From positions 1-16,888 of the forward strand of contig CAZKLP010000013.1 in assembly GCA_964553885.1 (NCBI GenBank): 16,888 nucleotides of DNA. Direction: 5' to 3'. This document shows positions 1-5,630 of this stretch, piece after piece. The position numbers and the translations under genes were made by a program. Each line of letters starts with the position of its first letter. The stretch's first letter is position 1. The notes under the pieces were generated by a model that was not told the origin of the DNA, ran no database searches, and was given only the letters and a program-made list of their open reading frames with translations. The DNA comes from JACPHB01 sp964553885. Lineage in GTDB: Bacteria; Patescibacteriota; Minisyncoccia; UBA10092.

Positions 1-2
1 CG

Positions 3-938
3 TTCGGTTTTAATCCGGCCGAATTATACAAACAAATCCCGCCGGAAATGTTTGATGAACACGGACGGATAAAAATCGGCGGCGGTTCCGGATTTTTTAT
101 TTCAGAAGACGGCTTTGTTTTAACCAATAAGCACGTCGTGGTTGACCCAAAAGCCGATTATACTGTTGTCGCAAGCGAAGGAAAAAAATATCATGCCAAA
201 GTGGTGGCTCGCGATCCTATAAATGATATCGCTATTTTAAAAATTGAGGGTAAGAACTTACCATACATTGAGCTTGGAGATTCTACAAATCTTGATTTGG
301 GGCAAACGGCCATTGCCATTGGCAATGCTCTTGGTCAGTTTCAGAATACTATTTCTTCCGGAATTATTTCCGGCCTTTCGCGGCATATTACCGCCCAAGC
401 CGGTGTAGACGGCCAACAGCAAGAACTTCGGGGAGTGATTCAAACCGATGCCGCCATCAATCCGGGAAATTCCGGCGGTCCCTTGGTTGATATTGACAGC
501 AAGGCCATTGGCATTAACTCGGCAGTGGTTTTTGGCGCTCAGAATATCGGTTTCGCTATTCCGATAAATGCCGCAAAAAAGGCCTTATCCGACATTAAAA
601 AATACGGCCGCATACGCGCGCCATTTCTTGGTTTGCGATACATATTGATAGATACGGTTTTAAAAATGCGTCACAATTTGTCGGTTGATTACGGCGCAAT
701 GGTGGTACCGGAAGCTACGCCGGGCGATTATGGCGTTTTACCCGGTAGTCCGGCCGAAAAAGCCGGGGTTTTGGAACATGATATTATTCTTGAAGTTGAC
801 GCAAAAAAAATAACCAAAGATTTGCCTCTTTCCGATGTTATTCAAGATCACGAGGTGGGAGATAAACTGAATTTGAAAATTTTGCGGCGCGGCGGAAAAG
901 AAGTTGAAGCAACCGTAGTGCTTGAAGAAATGAAATAA
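3..938 (+). CDS. HtrA/DegP-type trypsin-like serine protease with PDZ domain, 5'-truncated by window edge
   Basis: The reading frame is open from base 3, so the first ATG (48) is internal and the true start, probably with a signal or membrane anchor, lies outside the window. The S1 protease triad is complete: His in TNKHVV (132-134), Asp in NDIAIL (225-227) and Ser in GNSGGPL (471-473). A PDZ domain follows from about 630 to the stop. It carries the LGL carboxylate-loop-like motif, the GSPAEKAG segment and DIILEVD. There is only one PDZ, as in DegS/HtrA2-like members rather than two-PDZ DegP. By family these are extracytoplasmic quality-control proteases. The stretch between the LGL motif and GSPAEKAG is longer than in many HtrA PDZ domains. 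The gene converges on tRNA-His, 9 bp after its stop. Confidence 0.93.
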   Translation, partial: FGFNPAELYKQIPPEMFDEHGRIKIGGGSGFFISEDGFVLTNKHVVVDPKADYTVVASEGKKYHAKVVARDPINDIAILKIEGKNLPYIELGDSTNLDLGQTAIAIGNALGQFQNTISSGIISGLSRHITAQAGVDGQQQELRGVIQTDAAINPGNSGGPLVDIDSKAIGINSAVVFGAQNIGFAIPINAAKKALSDIKKYGRIRAPFLGLRYILIDTVLKMRHNLSVDYGAMVVPEATPGDYGVLPGSPAEKAGVLEHDIILEVDAKKITKDLPLSDVIQDHEVGDKLNLKILRRGGKEVEATVVLEEMK

Positions 939-946
939 AAAAAAAT

Positions 947-1020
947 GGGTGAGCGAGGAGATTCGAACTCCCAACCGCTCGGGCCACATCCGAGTGCTCT
1001 GCCATTGAGCTACGCCCACC
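947..1020 (-). tRNA. tRNA-His (anticodon GTG)
   Basis: Read on the minus strand it folds as a complete cloverleaf. The anticodon stem CTCGG/CCGAG encloses the loop ATGTGGC with anticodon GTG. The acceptor stem GTGGGCG/CGCTCAC carries one G-T pair. An extra encoded 5' G (position -1, base 1020) opposes C73, the hallmark of histidine tRNA. The T arm GGGAG-TTCGAAT-CTCCT is intact. After C73 the genome reads CA then T, so the CCA end is not fully encoded. Confidence 0.95.
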
Positions 1021-1072
1021 ACGAAACTTTCCCTGAGTTTGGAGTCGGAGTTTAATTAGTGTAAAAGATTTT

Positions 1073-1318
1073 TTATTCAACTAAAGAAACTTCTGCGCCT
1101 TCAGCGACTTTTTCGCCAACTTTTACGCCAACAATATCGCCTTTTTTCGCTGAATCAATTTCCTTGTGTTCTATCTGCATTGATTCAACCACTTGCTCAA
1201 ATTCGGTTTTTCCACCCTCAAATTTAATCTTGTCGCCTTTTGACAATTTTCCGGTCAAAGCAACAATAGCGACACCGATATTTCCGTAATAATGAGTAAC
1301 AGCTCCTATTTTTTTCAT
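1073..1318 (-). CDS. EF-Tu domain-2-like small protein (translation elongation factor-like)
   Basis: An 81-aa protein made of a single OB-like beta-barrel resembling EF-Tu domain 2. The visible pattern is GVAIVALTGKLSKGDKI at residues 15-31, a VESMQIEHKEIDSAKKGD stretch at 49-66, and VGVKVGEKV near the end. These correspond to the G-x-V-x-G-x-L-x-x-G-D and A-x-x-G-D-x-V-G signatures of translational GTPase domain 2. There is no GTPase domain, so it cannot act as a full elongation factor. The same fold occurs in the C-terminal part of U32 peptidases. Free-standing copies are, to my knowledge, common in candidate-phylum genomes; their role is unknown. The start ATG has no Shine-Dalgarno. A perfect palindrome with a TATAAT core lies 12 bp upstream. 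Confidence 0.75.
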   Translation of the reverse strand: MKKIGAVTHYYGNIGVAIVALTGKLSKGDKIKFEGGKTEFEQVVESMQIEHKEIDSAKKGDIVGVKVGEKVAEGAEVSLVE

Positions 1319-1330
1319 AAAATGAATTTA

Positions 1331-1350
1331 ATACTAATTATAATTAGTAT
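1331..1350. repeat. 20-bp perfect palindrome with TATAAT core upstream of the EF-Tu-like gene
   Basis: ATACTAATTATAATTAGTAT is its own reverse complement. It lies 12 bp upstream of the ATG at 1318 on the minus strand, and its centre reads TATAAT on that strand. TTGAAA is found 19 bp further upstream. It may be a -10 box embedded in an operator, or a weak hairpin. No T-tract follows, so it is not a convincing terminator. Confidence 0.5.
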
Positions 1351-1377
1351 ATATCATAAAATTTCAAATACCGCAAA

Positions 1378-2850
1378 TTATCGTCCAAAAAAGAAATTAA
1401 GAATCGCGCCGAATGGAGAATATTGAAGCAATGTTTGCGGCTGGGTTGTTTCCATTGGCGGAGGAGCAATTGGTTCGGTAGTTGGAGGTGGTACAAATTC
1501 ACCAGAAGGCGGCGGGACGAAAGTTCCTTCAGTAGATGGTTGCTGATATTGTTGCTGATATTGTTGCTGATATTGTTCTTGGTACTGCTGCTGGTATTGT
1601 TCAGGTGATGGATACTGGCCAGATGGCGGCTGAAAGCCTTGAGGGGTTTCAAACCCCTGCGGTGATTGGAATTGCCCTTGGGGCAATTGGTGCTCAAACC
1701 CAGGAGGAATCTGACCAGGAGGAAATTCACCGGATGGCGGCTGGCCCGGAAATTGTCCGGATTGGCCGGGGAATTGAGATGGCCCTGGGAATTCTCCGCT
1801 GGATGGCCTCCCGCCAGAGCCAAAGCCCTCGGCGCCGCGCTGTTCAAATTCCCGCCTTCGGCCTTCAAACTTTTGTCTGAATTTATTGGCTTCTTCCATA
1901 AACCTGGCCTCTTCTTCGGATATTAATCCATTGCTTTTTGCCCAGCTAAAACAGGTCTCTTGATTAGCCGGGTTCTCACAAATGGTTTCACACGCTTGTT
2001 TGGTTTTACAACCCAAAGGTCCTCCGCTTTTTATGGCCTGAATGCCTTTTTTGGCTTTTTCCAATTCCTCCGGTTTTATAAGTCCTTGTTTTTCAGCAAA
2101 AGCAATGCAAACTTCAAAATTAGCTTCGTTTTCACAGAAATTCCGGCATTCATTCTCACCCTTACAACCGCCGGGCCCGCCTTCTTTCAATATTTTCTTT
2201 ATTTTTTCCGCTTCAGCTGCGTTTTTGAAAAGACCATTCTCTTCGGCAAACGCGAAACACGCTTCCTGGTTGCTTGGGTTGTCGCAGAAGTTTTCACATT
2301 CTTCAAATGTTTTACAACCGCCGGGACCGCCCTGGGTTTCTATAATTTGCCTCGCTTTTTCTTCGTCAAAGCCGGGATCTACTCTATCAACATCTGGACG
2401 TTGCCCAAATTCTTTTTCCGCTCTTTTTTTGAATTCTTCAGCGCGACTTCTAAATTCATCGGCTGTTTTTATGAATTCGCGCGCTCTTTGCGCTTCCGCT
2501 TCAGACATAACACCTTCAGAAACGGCAAAGTCCAAACAAGTATTCTGGTTTCCTGGCTCTTCGCAGAAAGCGCGGCATTCTTTTTCAGTTTTACACCCGC
2601 CGGGGCCGGTTTTCCGAGCTTTTGCCGCATCCTCTGCGGATATGATGCCTTGTTTTTCGGCAAAACCAAGACACGCGTCAAAGTGCGCTTCGGCATCGCA
2701 ATAAATTCTACATTCTTCATAAGAACCACAATTGCCTAAATCTGAAATTGGAAATTCAACGTTAAAAGGATTTGTTTGCGCGTTTACGGCGCTGGAAAAT
2801 AAAATAACGCCAAAAAATAAAAAAATAAAAACTGATAATTTTCCGACCAT
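1378..2850 (-). CDS. Secreted protein with five C-x5-C-x3-C-x8-C repeats and a Pro/Gln-rich tail
   Basis: A 490-aa protein of no family I can name. An N-terminal signal peptide covers about residues 1-24 (hydrophobic core, then AVNAQ). Five cysteine modules follow, with cysteines at 41/47/51/60, 86/92/96/105, 179/185/189/198, 229/235/239/248 and 281/287/291/300. The spacing is identical in all five. The module consensus is GxCKTxxECxxFCxxPxNxxxC, followed by a helical FAExxGLIxxEEA segment. Repeats 2 and 3 are separated by a charged helical linker (127-174). Residues 345-470 are rich in Pro, Gln, Gly and Phe, including QYQQ units (419-437), and the tail ends in a short hydrophobic segment FGAILNFFFGR. 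The even cysteine count and export signal suggest disulfide-bonded surface modules. It is the second gene of a unit with the 69-aa membrane protein, 1 bp apart. Confidence 0.85.
   Translation of the reverse strand: MVGKLSVFIFLFFGVILFSSAVNAQTNPFNVEFPISDLGNCGSYEECRIYCDAEAHFDACLGFAEKQGIISAEDAAKARKTGPGGCKTEKECRAFCEEPGNQNTCLDFAVSEGVMSEAEAQRAREFIKTADEFRSRAEEFKKRAEKEFGQRPDVDRVDPGFDEEKARQIIETQGGPGGCKTFEECENFCDNPSNQEACFAFAEENGLFKNAAEAEKIKKILKEGGPGGCKGENECRNFCENEANFEVCIAFAEKQGLIKPEELEKAKKGIQAIKSGGPLGCKTKQACETICENPANQETCFSWAKSNGLISEEEARFMEEANKFRQKFEGRRREFEQRGAEGFGSGGRPSSGEFPGPSQFPGQSGQFPGQPPSGEFPPGQIPPGFEHQLPQGQFQSPQGFETPQGFQPPSGQYPSPEQYQQQYQEQYQQQYQQQYQQPSTEGTFVPPPSGEFVPPPTTEPIAPPPMETTQPQTLLQYSPFGAILNFFFGR
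1539..1598. repeat. Five 12-bp tandem units inside the cysteine-repeat gene
   Basis: Three exact copies of GTTGCTGATATT (1539-1574) are followed by two diverged units to 1598. On the minus strand they encode Gln/Tyr (QYQQ-type) repeats in the low-complexity C-terminal region. This is a coding microsatellite, prone to in-frame length change because the unit is a multiple of three. Confidence 0.85.
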
Positions 2851-2851
2851 A

Positions 2852-3061
2852 TTATTTGAAAGGGTTCAAATTTACATTCTCAAAAGGATTCTTATAGCCG
2901 GTATCAACTTTTACGCTCGTTGACTCCGCCGAAGCTTTCGCGGCATCGTTGAGGCCCCGGTCGTAACCGGTTTTGTCGCCATACCACCAACCGGCGCCAA
3001 GACCGATTAAAAGAGCCAAAACAATGGCGAATATCCAAACAAATGATGATTTTTCTTCCAT
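2852..3061 (-). CDS. Small single-pass membrane protein
   Basis: A 69-aa protein with a short charged N-terminus, one transmembrane helix at about residues 7-27 (VWIFAIVLALLIGLGAGWW), and a polar tail containing YGDKTGYDRGLNDAAKAS and two NPF motifs near the end (NPFENVNLNPFK). Its stop codon is followed by a single T and then the ATG of the cysteine-repeat gene, so the two are translationally coupled. The downstream protein also begins its mature part with TNPFNVEF, so the NPF motif is shared by both products. Family unknown. The start lacks a Shine-Dalgarno. A TTGATA-18-TATAAT promoter lies upstream. The AAKASAE segment is encoded by a copy of the AAAGCTTCGGCGG repeat core seen elsewhere in the window. 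Confidence 0.75.
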   Translation of the reverse strand: MEEKSSFVWIFAIVLALLIGLGAGWWYGDKTGYDRGLNDAAKASAESTSVKVDTGYKNPFENVNLNPFK

Positions 3062-3098
3062 AGATTTTTTTATTGAAATTAATTTAGATAATAACTCA

Positions 3099-3128
3099 AT
3101 TATATGATGCTTAATTAAAGCTTATCAA
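3099..3128 (-). promoter_or_regulatory. Promoter for the 69-aa / cysteine-repeat operon
   Basis: On the minus strand TTGATA (3128-3123) and TATAAT (3104-3099) are separated by 18 bp, about 38 bp upstream of the ATG at 3061. The -10 is perfect and the -35 differs from TTGACA at one position. Confidence 0.65.
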
Positions 3129-3179
3129 TTAAAGTTATACACATAATTATTTAGTTTTAATTAGTAATTTTTATTAGTA

Positions 3180-3208
3180 TTGACAAAATTATGGTTATTT
3201 GTTATAAT
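3180..3208 (+). promoter_or_regulatory. Perfect consensus sigma70-type promoter
   Basis: TTGACA (3180-3185), a 17-bp spacer, then TATAAT (3203-3208). Predicted transcription start is about 3215, which puts the start codon at 3249 behind a leader of roughly 34 nt. Confidence 0.85.
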
Positions 3209-3248
3209 CAAGGCACAAGATGTAAGATATCCTCAATAGGAGGGAGAA

Positions 3249-3467
3249 ATGCAGATTAGGAAGCAGTTGAACGCAATGTCCAACGCAGTTGCGACGGATC
3301 GGCCTGTGAACTGCCCCGACCAGGAGTTTCATCTCGGTCTGGGCAAGGTGTGTAAGCGGGGGTATTACCATTCCGTCTACACCCGGTTCCGGCACAAGAG
3401 CCGGACGCCGCACAACCGGCGCGGCTCCGGCACCACGCCGGGGCAAAGTAAAAAGGGCAAGAAGTAA
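3249..3467 (+). CDS. Small basic protein of unknown family in a GC-rich transcription unit
   Basis: The product is 72 aa. The start is well supported: the Shine-Dalgarno AGGAGGGA (3238-3245) precedes the ATG, behind a perfect promoter, and a strong terminator follows the stop. The N-terminal half has two cysteines (NCPDQEF, KVCKRGYY). The C-terminal 30 residues are rich in Arg, Lys, His and Gly and look nucleic-acid binding. I recognise no family. Base use differs sharply from the neighbours: it is clearly GC-rich, Lys is almost always AAG and Arg mostly CGG, whereas adjacent genes prefer AAA and GAA. The RNA could also be a structured small RNA, since TCCGGC/GCCGGA (3388-3405) and CCGGCG/CGCCGG (3416-3441) form hairpins. 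Protein coding is favoured because of the ribosome binding site. Confidence 0.6.
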   Translation: MQIRKQLNAMSNAVATDRPVNCPDQEFHLGLGKVCKRGYYHSVYTRFRHKSRTPHNRRGSGTTPGQSKKGKK

Positions 3468-3472
3468 TAGTC

Positions 3473-3520
3473 CCCGGAGCGAGGAGGAAATACCCCTCCT
3501 CGCTCCGGGACATTTTTTAT
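3473..3520 (+). terminator. Rho-independent terminator
   Basis: A perfect 15-bp stem (3473-3487 with 3495-3509), a 7-nt loop and a T-tract at 3513-3518. It closes the 72-aa transcription unit, which is therefore about 300 nt long and monocistronic. Confidence 0.9.
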
Positions 3521-3540
3521 TCACCCATTAATATTTTCAT

Positions 3541-3580
3541 AATTTAACAACTTAATTTACGATCGTTTGATAAGTGGTAA
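3541..3580. repeat. Dispersed 40-bp repeat, copy A
   Basis: Matches 4702-4741 at 33 of 40 positions without gaps. Both copies share the blocks AATTTAAC, TTAATTT, CGATCG, TAAGT and GTAA in the same order. Function unknown. Confidence 0.6.
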
Positions 3581-3625
3581 GATGTAAATTACAAAGTTGT
3601 GAAAGTTATGTGTATGAAGAATTTA

Positions 3626-3696
3626 TGGACCTGAGGGAAATCGAATCCCTGTCTCCGCAATGCGAATGCGGTGTATTACCACTATACTACAGGCCC
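3626..3696 (-). tRNA. tRNA-Ala (anticodon CGC)
   Basis: The minus-strand cloverleaf has acceptor GGGCCTG/CAGGTCC with a G3-U70 pair, the alanine identity element. The anticodon stem CCGCA/TGCGG holds loop TTCGCAT (anticodon CGC), and the T arm is AGGGA-TTCGATT-TCCCT. The discriminator is A and CCA is not encoded. Its first ten bases overlap the last codons and TAG stop of the peroxiredoxin gene on the same strand. Confidence 0.95.
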
Positions 3697-4265
3697 TCGG
3701 GTTTTAGCGCTTTCTTTCCTGGTTTCCAACTCGCCGGACAAACATTGCCTTTATTTTCTCTGACAAATTTAGCCGCTTGCAGTTTCCGCAAAAGTTCGGC
3801 GGCGCTGCGGCCGATGCTATTATCATGTATCTCGCAGGTTTTTAAAATTCCGTCGGGATCAATAATAAATGTGCCTCTTAAAGACAGGCCCTCGTCTTCA
3901 ATATAAGTTCCGAATTCGCGACAAAGTTTGCCGGTCGGGTCGGCCGCCATTGGGAACTTCACTTTTCTTATAGCCGGAGAGCTGTCATGCCAGGCCTTAT
4001 GAACAAAAACGGTGTCGGTACTGACCGATAAAACCTCGGCACCCAGCTTTTTTAGTTCGTTATAATTTTCGGTCAGTTCTTCAAGTTCAGTCGGGCAAAC
4101 AAAGGTGAAGTCTGCCGGATAGAAAAACAAAATCAGCCACTTGCCTTTATAGTCGGAAAGTTTAATCTTTTTAATTTTTCCCTCGCCCGCCGAAGCTTTA
4201 GCGAAGGCTGGGTCGTGAAAAGCGTCTAAACTAAAATCGGAAATTTTTTCGTTTATTTTAACCAT
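3687..4265 (-). CDS. 2-Cys peroxiredoxin (AhpC/Prx1 type)
   Basis: A 192-aa thiol peroxidase that reduces H2O2 and organic peroxides. The peroxidatic Cys57 lies in FYPADFTFVCPTE, Arg130 is in SLRGTFIIDP, and the resolving Cys176 lies in GNVCPASW. The length is normal for Prx1/AhpC. No dedicated reductase (AhpF) is visible, so thioredoxin is the likely electron donor. Residues 18-28 (DPAFAKASAGE) are an insertion relative to typical AhpC N-termini. They are encoded by a 24-bp repeat also found at 6353 and 13373. The stop codon lies inside the downstream tRNA-Ala. The start ATG lacks a Shine-Dalgarno. A TTGCTG-17-TAAAAT promoter lies about 55 bp upstream. Confidence 0.95.
   Translation of the reverse strand: MVKINEKISDFSLDAFHDPAFAKASAGEGKIKKIKLSDYKGKWLILFFYPADFTFVCPTELEELTENYNELKKLGAEVLSVSTDTVFVHKAWHDSSPAIRKVKFPMAADPTGKLCREFGTYIEDEGLSLRGTFIIDPDGILKTCEIHDNSIGRSAAELLRKLQAAKFVRENKGNVCPASWKPGKKALKPEGL
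4184..4207 (-). repeat. REP-like 24-bp element inside the peroxiredoxin gene
   Basis: In minus-strand orientation it reads CCTTCGCTAAAGCTTCGG plus CGGGCG. It is in frame and encodes AFAKASAG. Diverged copies lie at 6353-6376 and 13373-13396, and a core copy at 2926-2944. Confidence 0.7.
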
Positions 4266-4319
4266 AATTTTTCAGATTTTACTATATATCGCGTATAAAG
4301 TTAGCGTATCGTTTTGGAA

Positions 4320-4348
4320 ATTTTAGCCCACCTCTTCTGCTCCAGCAA
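4320..4348 (-). promoter_or_regulatory. Promoter for the peroxiredoxin gene
   Basis: On the minus strand TTGCTG (4348-4343), a 17-bp spacer, then TAAAAT (4325-4320). The leader to the ATG at 4265 would be about 48 nt. Confidence 0.5.
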
Positions 4349-4411
4349 CCTTCTTATTGTTTTCGGCCAATCTGATAATGATTTATCAGTCAAAAACACG
4401 GTTACTTCTTT

Positions 4412-4482
4412 TCGGGGAGCCGAGAATCGAACTCGGACTACGTGCTCCCAAAGCACGCGTACTACCACTATACTACTCCCCG
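4412..4482 (-). tRNA. tRNA-Pro (anticodon TGG)
   Basis: The minus-strand cloverleaf has acceptor CGGGGAG/CTCCCCG, with the C1-G72 pair typical of bacterial proline tRNA, and discriminator A. The anticodon stem CGTGC/GCACG holds loop TTTGGGA (anticodon TGG). The T arm CCGAG-TTCGATT-CTCGG is intact. CCA is not encoded. Confidence 0.95.
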
Positions 4483-4557
4483 TTATTTAGCATATTATAT
4501 CAAAAATTAAGTTGAATTTCAACTGAATTTGTTGTATGATTTTTATTAAAATATTTT

Positions 4558-4629
4558 CCCCTCGTAGTTCAATGGATAGAACAGGAGACTTCTAAGCTCT
4601 TGATCGAGGTTCGATTCCTCGCGAGGGGA
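4558..4629 (+). tRNA. tRNA-Arg (anticodon TCT)
   Basis: Acceptor CCCCTCG/CGAGGGG with discriminator A, and T arm CGAGG-TTCGATT-CCTCG. The anticodon loop is CTTCTAA (anticodon TCT). The anticodon stem GGAGA/GCTCT has an A31-G39 mismatch next to the loop and a G-T pair at its outer end, which is slightly unusual. CCA is not encoded. Confidence 0.92.
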
Positions 4630-4701
4630 CAAATCAGAATTTGTATTTTTATACAAAAAATAGTCGGATTAATTTCAATGTATTACATAACATTAAAATA
4701 A

Positions 4702-4741
4702 AATTTAACCAATTAATTTCCGATCGGTTACTAAGTTGTAA
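4702..4741. repeat. Dispersed 40-bp repeat, copy B
   Basis: Diverged direct copy of 3541-3580 (33/40 identical). It lies in the 317-bp gap between tRNA-Arg and the HIT gene. That gap otherwise holds AT-rich DNA, a short CCCTGAGCTAGTCGAAGGG repeat (4833-4851), a parS-like site (4860-4875) and a promoter. Confidence 0.6.
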
Positions 4742-4832
4742 ATTTTTATTAAATTTTGGATTTAGAGGACGGAAAAATTTTTAATCATAAAATACCAAGA
4801 ATTCGACCTATAAAACAGCAGAAATGACTCGT

Positions 4833-4851
4833 CCCTGAGCTAGTCGAAGGG
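4833..4851. repeat. Intergenic repeat CCCTGAGCTAGTCGAAGGG
   Basis: A GC-rich 19-bp motif with imperfect dyad symmetry (CCCT...AGGG) in an AT-rich gap. It resembles the widespread CCCTTCGACaAGCTCAGGG-type intergenic repeats of many bacterial genomes. Only one copy is present here, so membership is from general knowledge. Confidence 0.4.
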
Positions 4852-4859
4852 CCGGTTTT

Positions 4860-4875
4860 TGTTTAACGTGAAACA
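4860..4875. promoter_or_regulatory. parS-like ParB-binding site 1
   Basis: TGTTTAACGTGAAACA matches the classical parS 16-mer TGTTTCACGTGAAACA at 15 of 16 positions. It sits 3 bp upstream of the -35 box of the HIT-protein promoter. Confidence 0.75.
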
Positions 4876-4878
4876 TTT

Positions 4879-4907
4879 TTGACATGAAAAATTTTAATTG
4901 TTAATCT
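4879..4907 (+). promoter_or_regulatory. Putative promoter for the HIT-family gene
   Basis: TTGACA (4879-4884) is perfect. After 17 bp the -10 is only TAATCT (3 of 6). The ribosome binding site AGGAGGGAG follows before the ATG at 4947. Confidence 0.45.
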
Positions 4908-4946
4908 TTGATTTAACAGATTAGAACCTTAAAATTAGGAGGGAGC

Positions 4947-5555
4947 ATGGGCGATAATTGTGCTTTTTGCGACCGGACTAAGATAGAAGAGCGCATTATT
5001 GCTGAAACTGGAGATTGGTATTTAATCGCCACTCTTGGCCAAATAACGGATGGCGGTTATACACTTATTATCCCCAAGCGACACGTATTGTGCGCTGGAG
5101 CGACGAAAGAGCAAGAGATCATCAAAATAGACGACATATTGAGTATTGCGAGCGACTATACAGAGATAGAGTACAGTATAAGGCCGATTGTTTTTGAGCA
5201 TGGCATTGTTGGCCAGACAATTCAGCACGCCCATCTTCACCTTTTACCCGCCAAGATTCGCCTGTGCGGCAGAATTTATCGTGATTTCCCCAACGCGCAA
5301 ATCTGCTTCTTAGATTCACTCAAAATGCTTAAATGCAACTACGATATGACTTGTGGTAAGAAGTATCTCCTCTGGAGCACTCCGGAAGGCCTGCTTAAAG
5401 CCATATTAGATCCGCCGGCGCCACTGCAATATCTGCGTACTGTATCAGCCGAGCTTACTTGCCATCCCGAACGCGGAAATTGGCGCGATATTAACCCGGA
5501 AGATGATAAAAAGTTGTGGCAAGAAACCGTTAGCCGCCTTAAGCCCTATTTTTAA
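4947..5555 (+). CDS. HIT-family nucleotide hydrolase/transferase-like protein with C-terminal extension
   Basis: A 202-aa protein. Residues 1-115 form a HIT domain with the histidine triad QHAHLHLLP (His94, His96, His98), the preceding FEHG motif, and an N-terminal CAFC pair (Cys5, Cys8) as in zinc-containing HIT proteins. By family it hydrolyses or transfers nucleoside monophosphates from dinucleotide polyphosphates or nucleoside conjugates; the substrate is unknown. The C-terminal 85 residues, with several cysteines, have no recognised domain and make the protein longer than typical 110-150-aa HIT proteins. The start is supported by a strong AGGAGGGAG Shine-Dalgarno. The stop codon directly abuts a perfect parS site and is followed by a terminator, so the gene is monocistronic. 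Confidence 0.85.
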   Translation: MGDNCAFCDRTKIEERIIAETGDWYLIATLGQITDGGYTLIIPKRHVLCAGATKEQEIIKIDDILSIASDYTEIEYSIRPIVFEHGIVGQTIQHAHLHLLPAKIRLCGRIYRDFPNAQICFLDSLKMLKCNYDMTCGKKYLLWSTPEGLLKAILDPPAPLQYLRTVSAELTCHPERGNWRDINPEDDKKLWQETVSRLKPYF

Positions 5556-5571
5556 TGTTTCACGTGAAACA
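5556..5571. promoter_or_regulatory. Perfect parS site 2
   Basis: TGTTTCACGTGAAACA is identical to the classical bacterial parS consensus. The dyad extends to a 22-bp perfect palindrome (5553-5574). It starts at the base after the HIT gene's stop codon. Confidence 0.92.
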
Positions 5572-5589
5572 TTAGAATAAATAAAATAA

Positions 5590-5630
5590 CCCCGTCCCGC
5601 AGTTGCAGGATTGGGGAATTTTTATTTTTT
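5590..5630 (+). terminator. Rho-independent terminator of the HIT-family gene
   Basis: CCCC/GGGG (5590-5593 with 5613-5616), continued by TCC/GGA and an inner GCA/TGC, forms an imperfect hairpin. It is followed by TTTTTATTTTTT. The T-tract overlaps the 3' end of the convergent gene on the other strand. Confidence 0.7.

Noticed and set aside
1539..1598. Short regular repeats that might be a CRISPR array
   Set aside because: The 12-bp units are contiguous without spacers and encode QYQQ in frame; no cas genes are present.
1960..2739. Long open reading frames on the plus strand opposite the cysteine-repeat gene
   Set aside because: They are antisense shadows of a repetitive coding sequence. 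The minus-strand frame has a signal peptide and regular cysteine spacing, and the plus frames have no ribosome binding site or family resemblance.
3215..3520. Considered whether the GC-rich unit is RNase P RNA, tmRNA or another housekeeping RNA
   Set aside because: No conserved RNase P, tmRNA, SRP or 6S RNA motif is visible, and a good ribosome binding site precedes an open frame.
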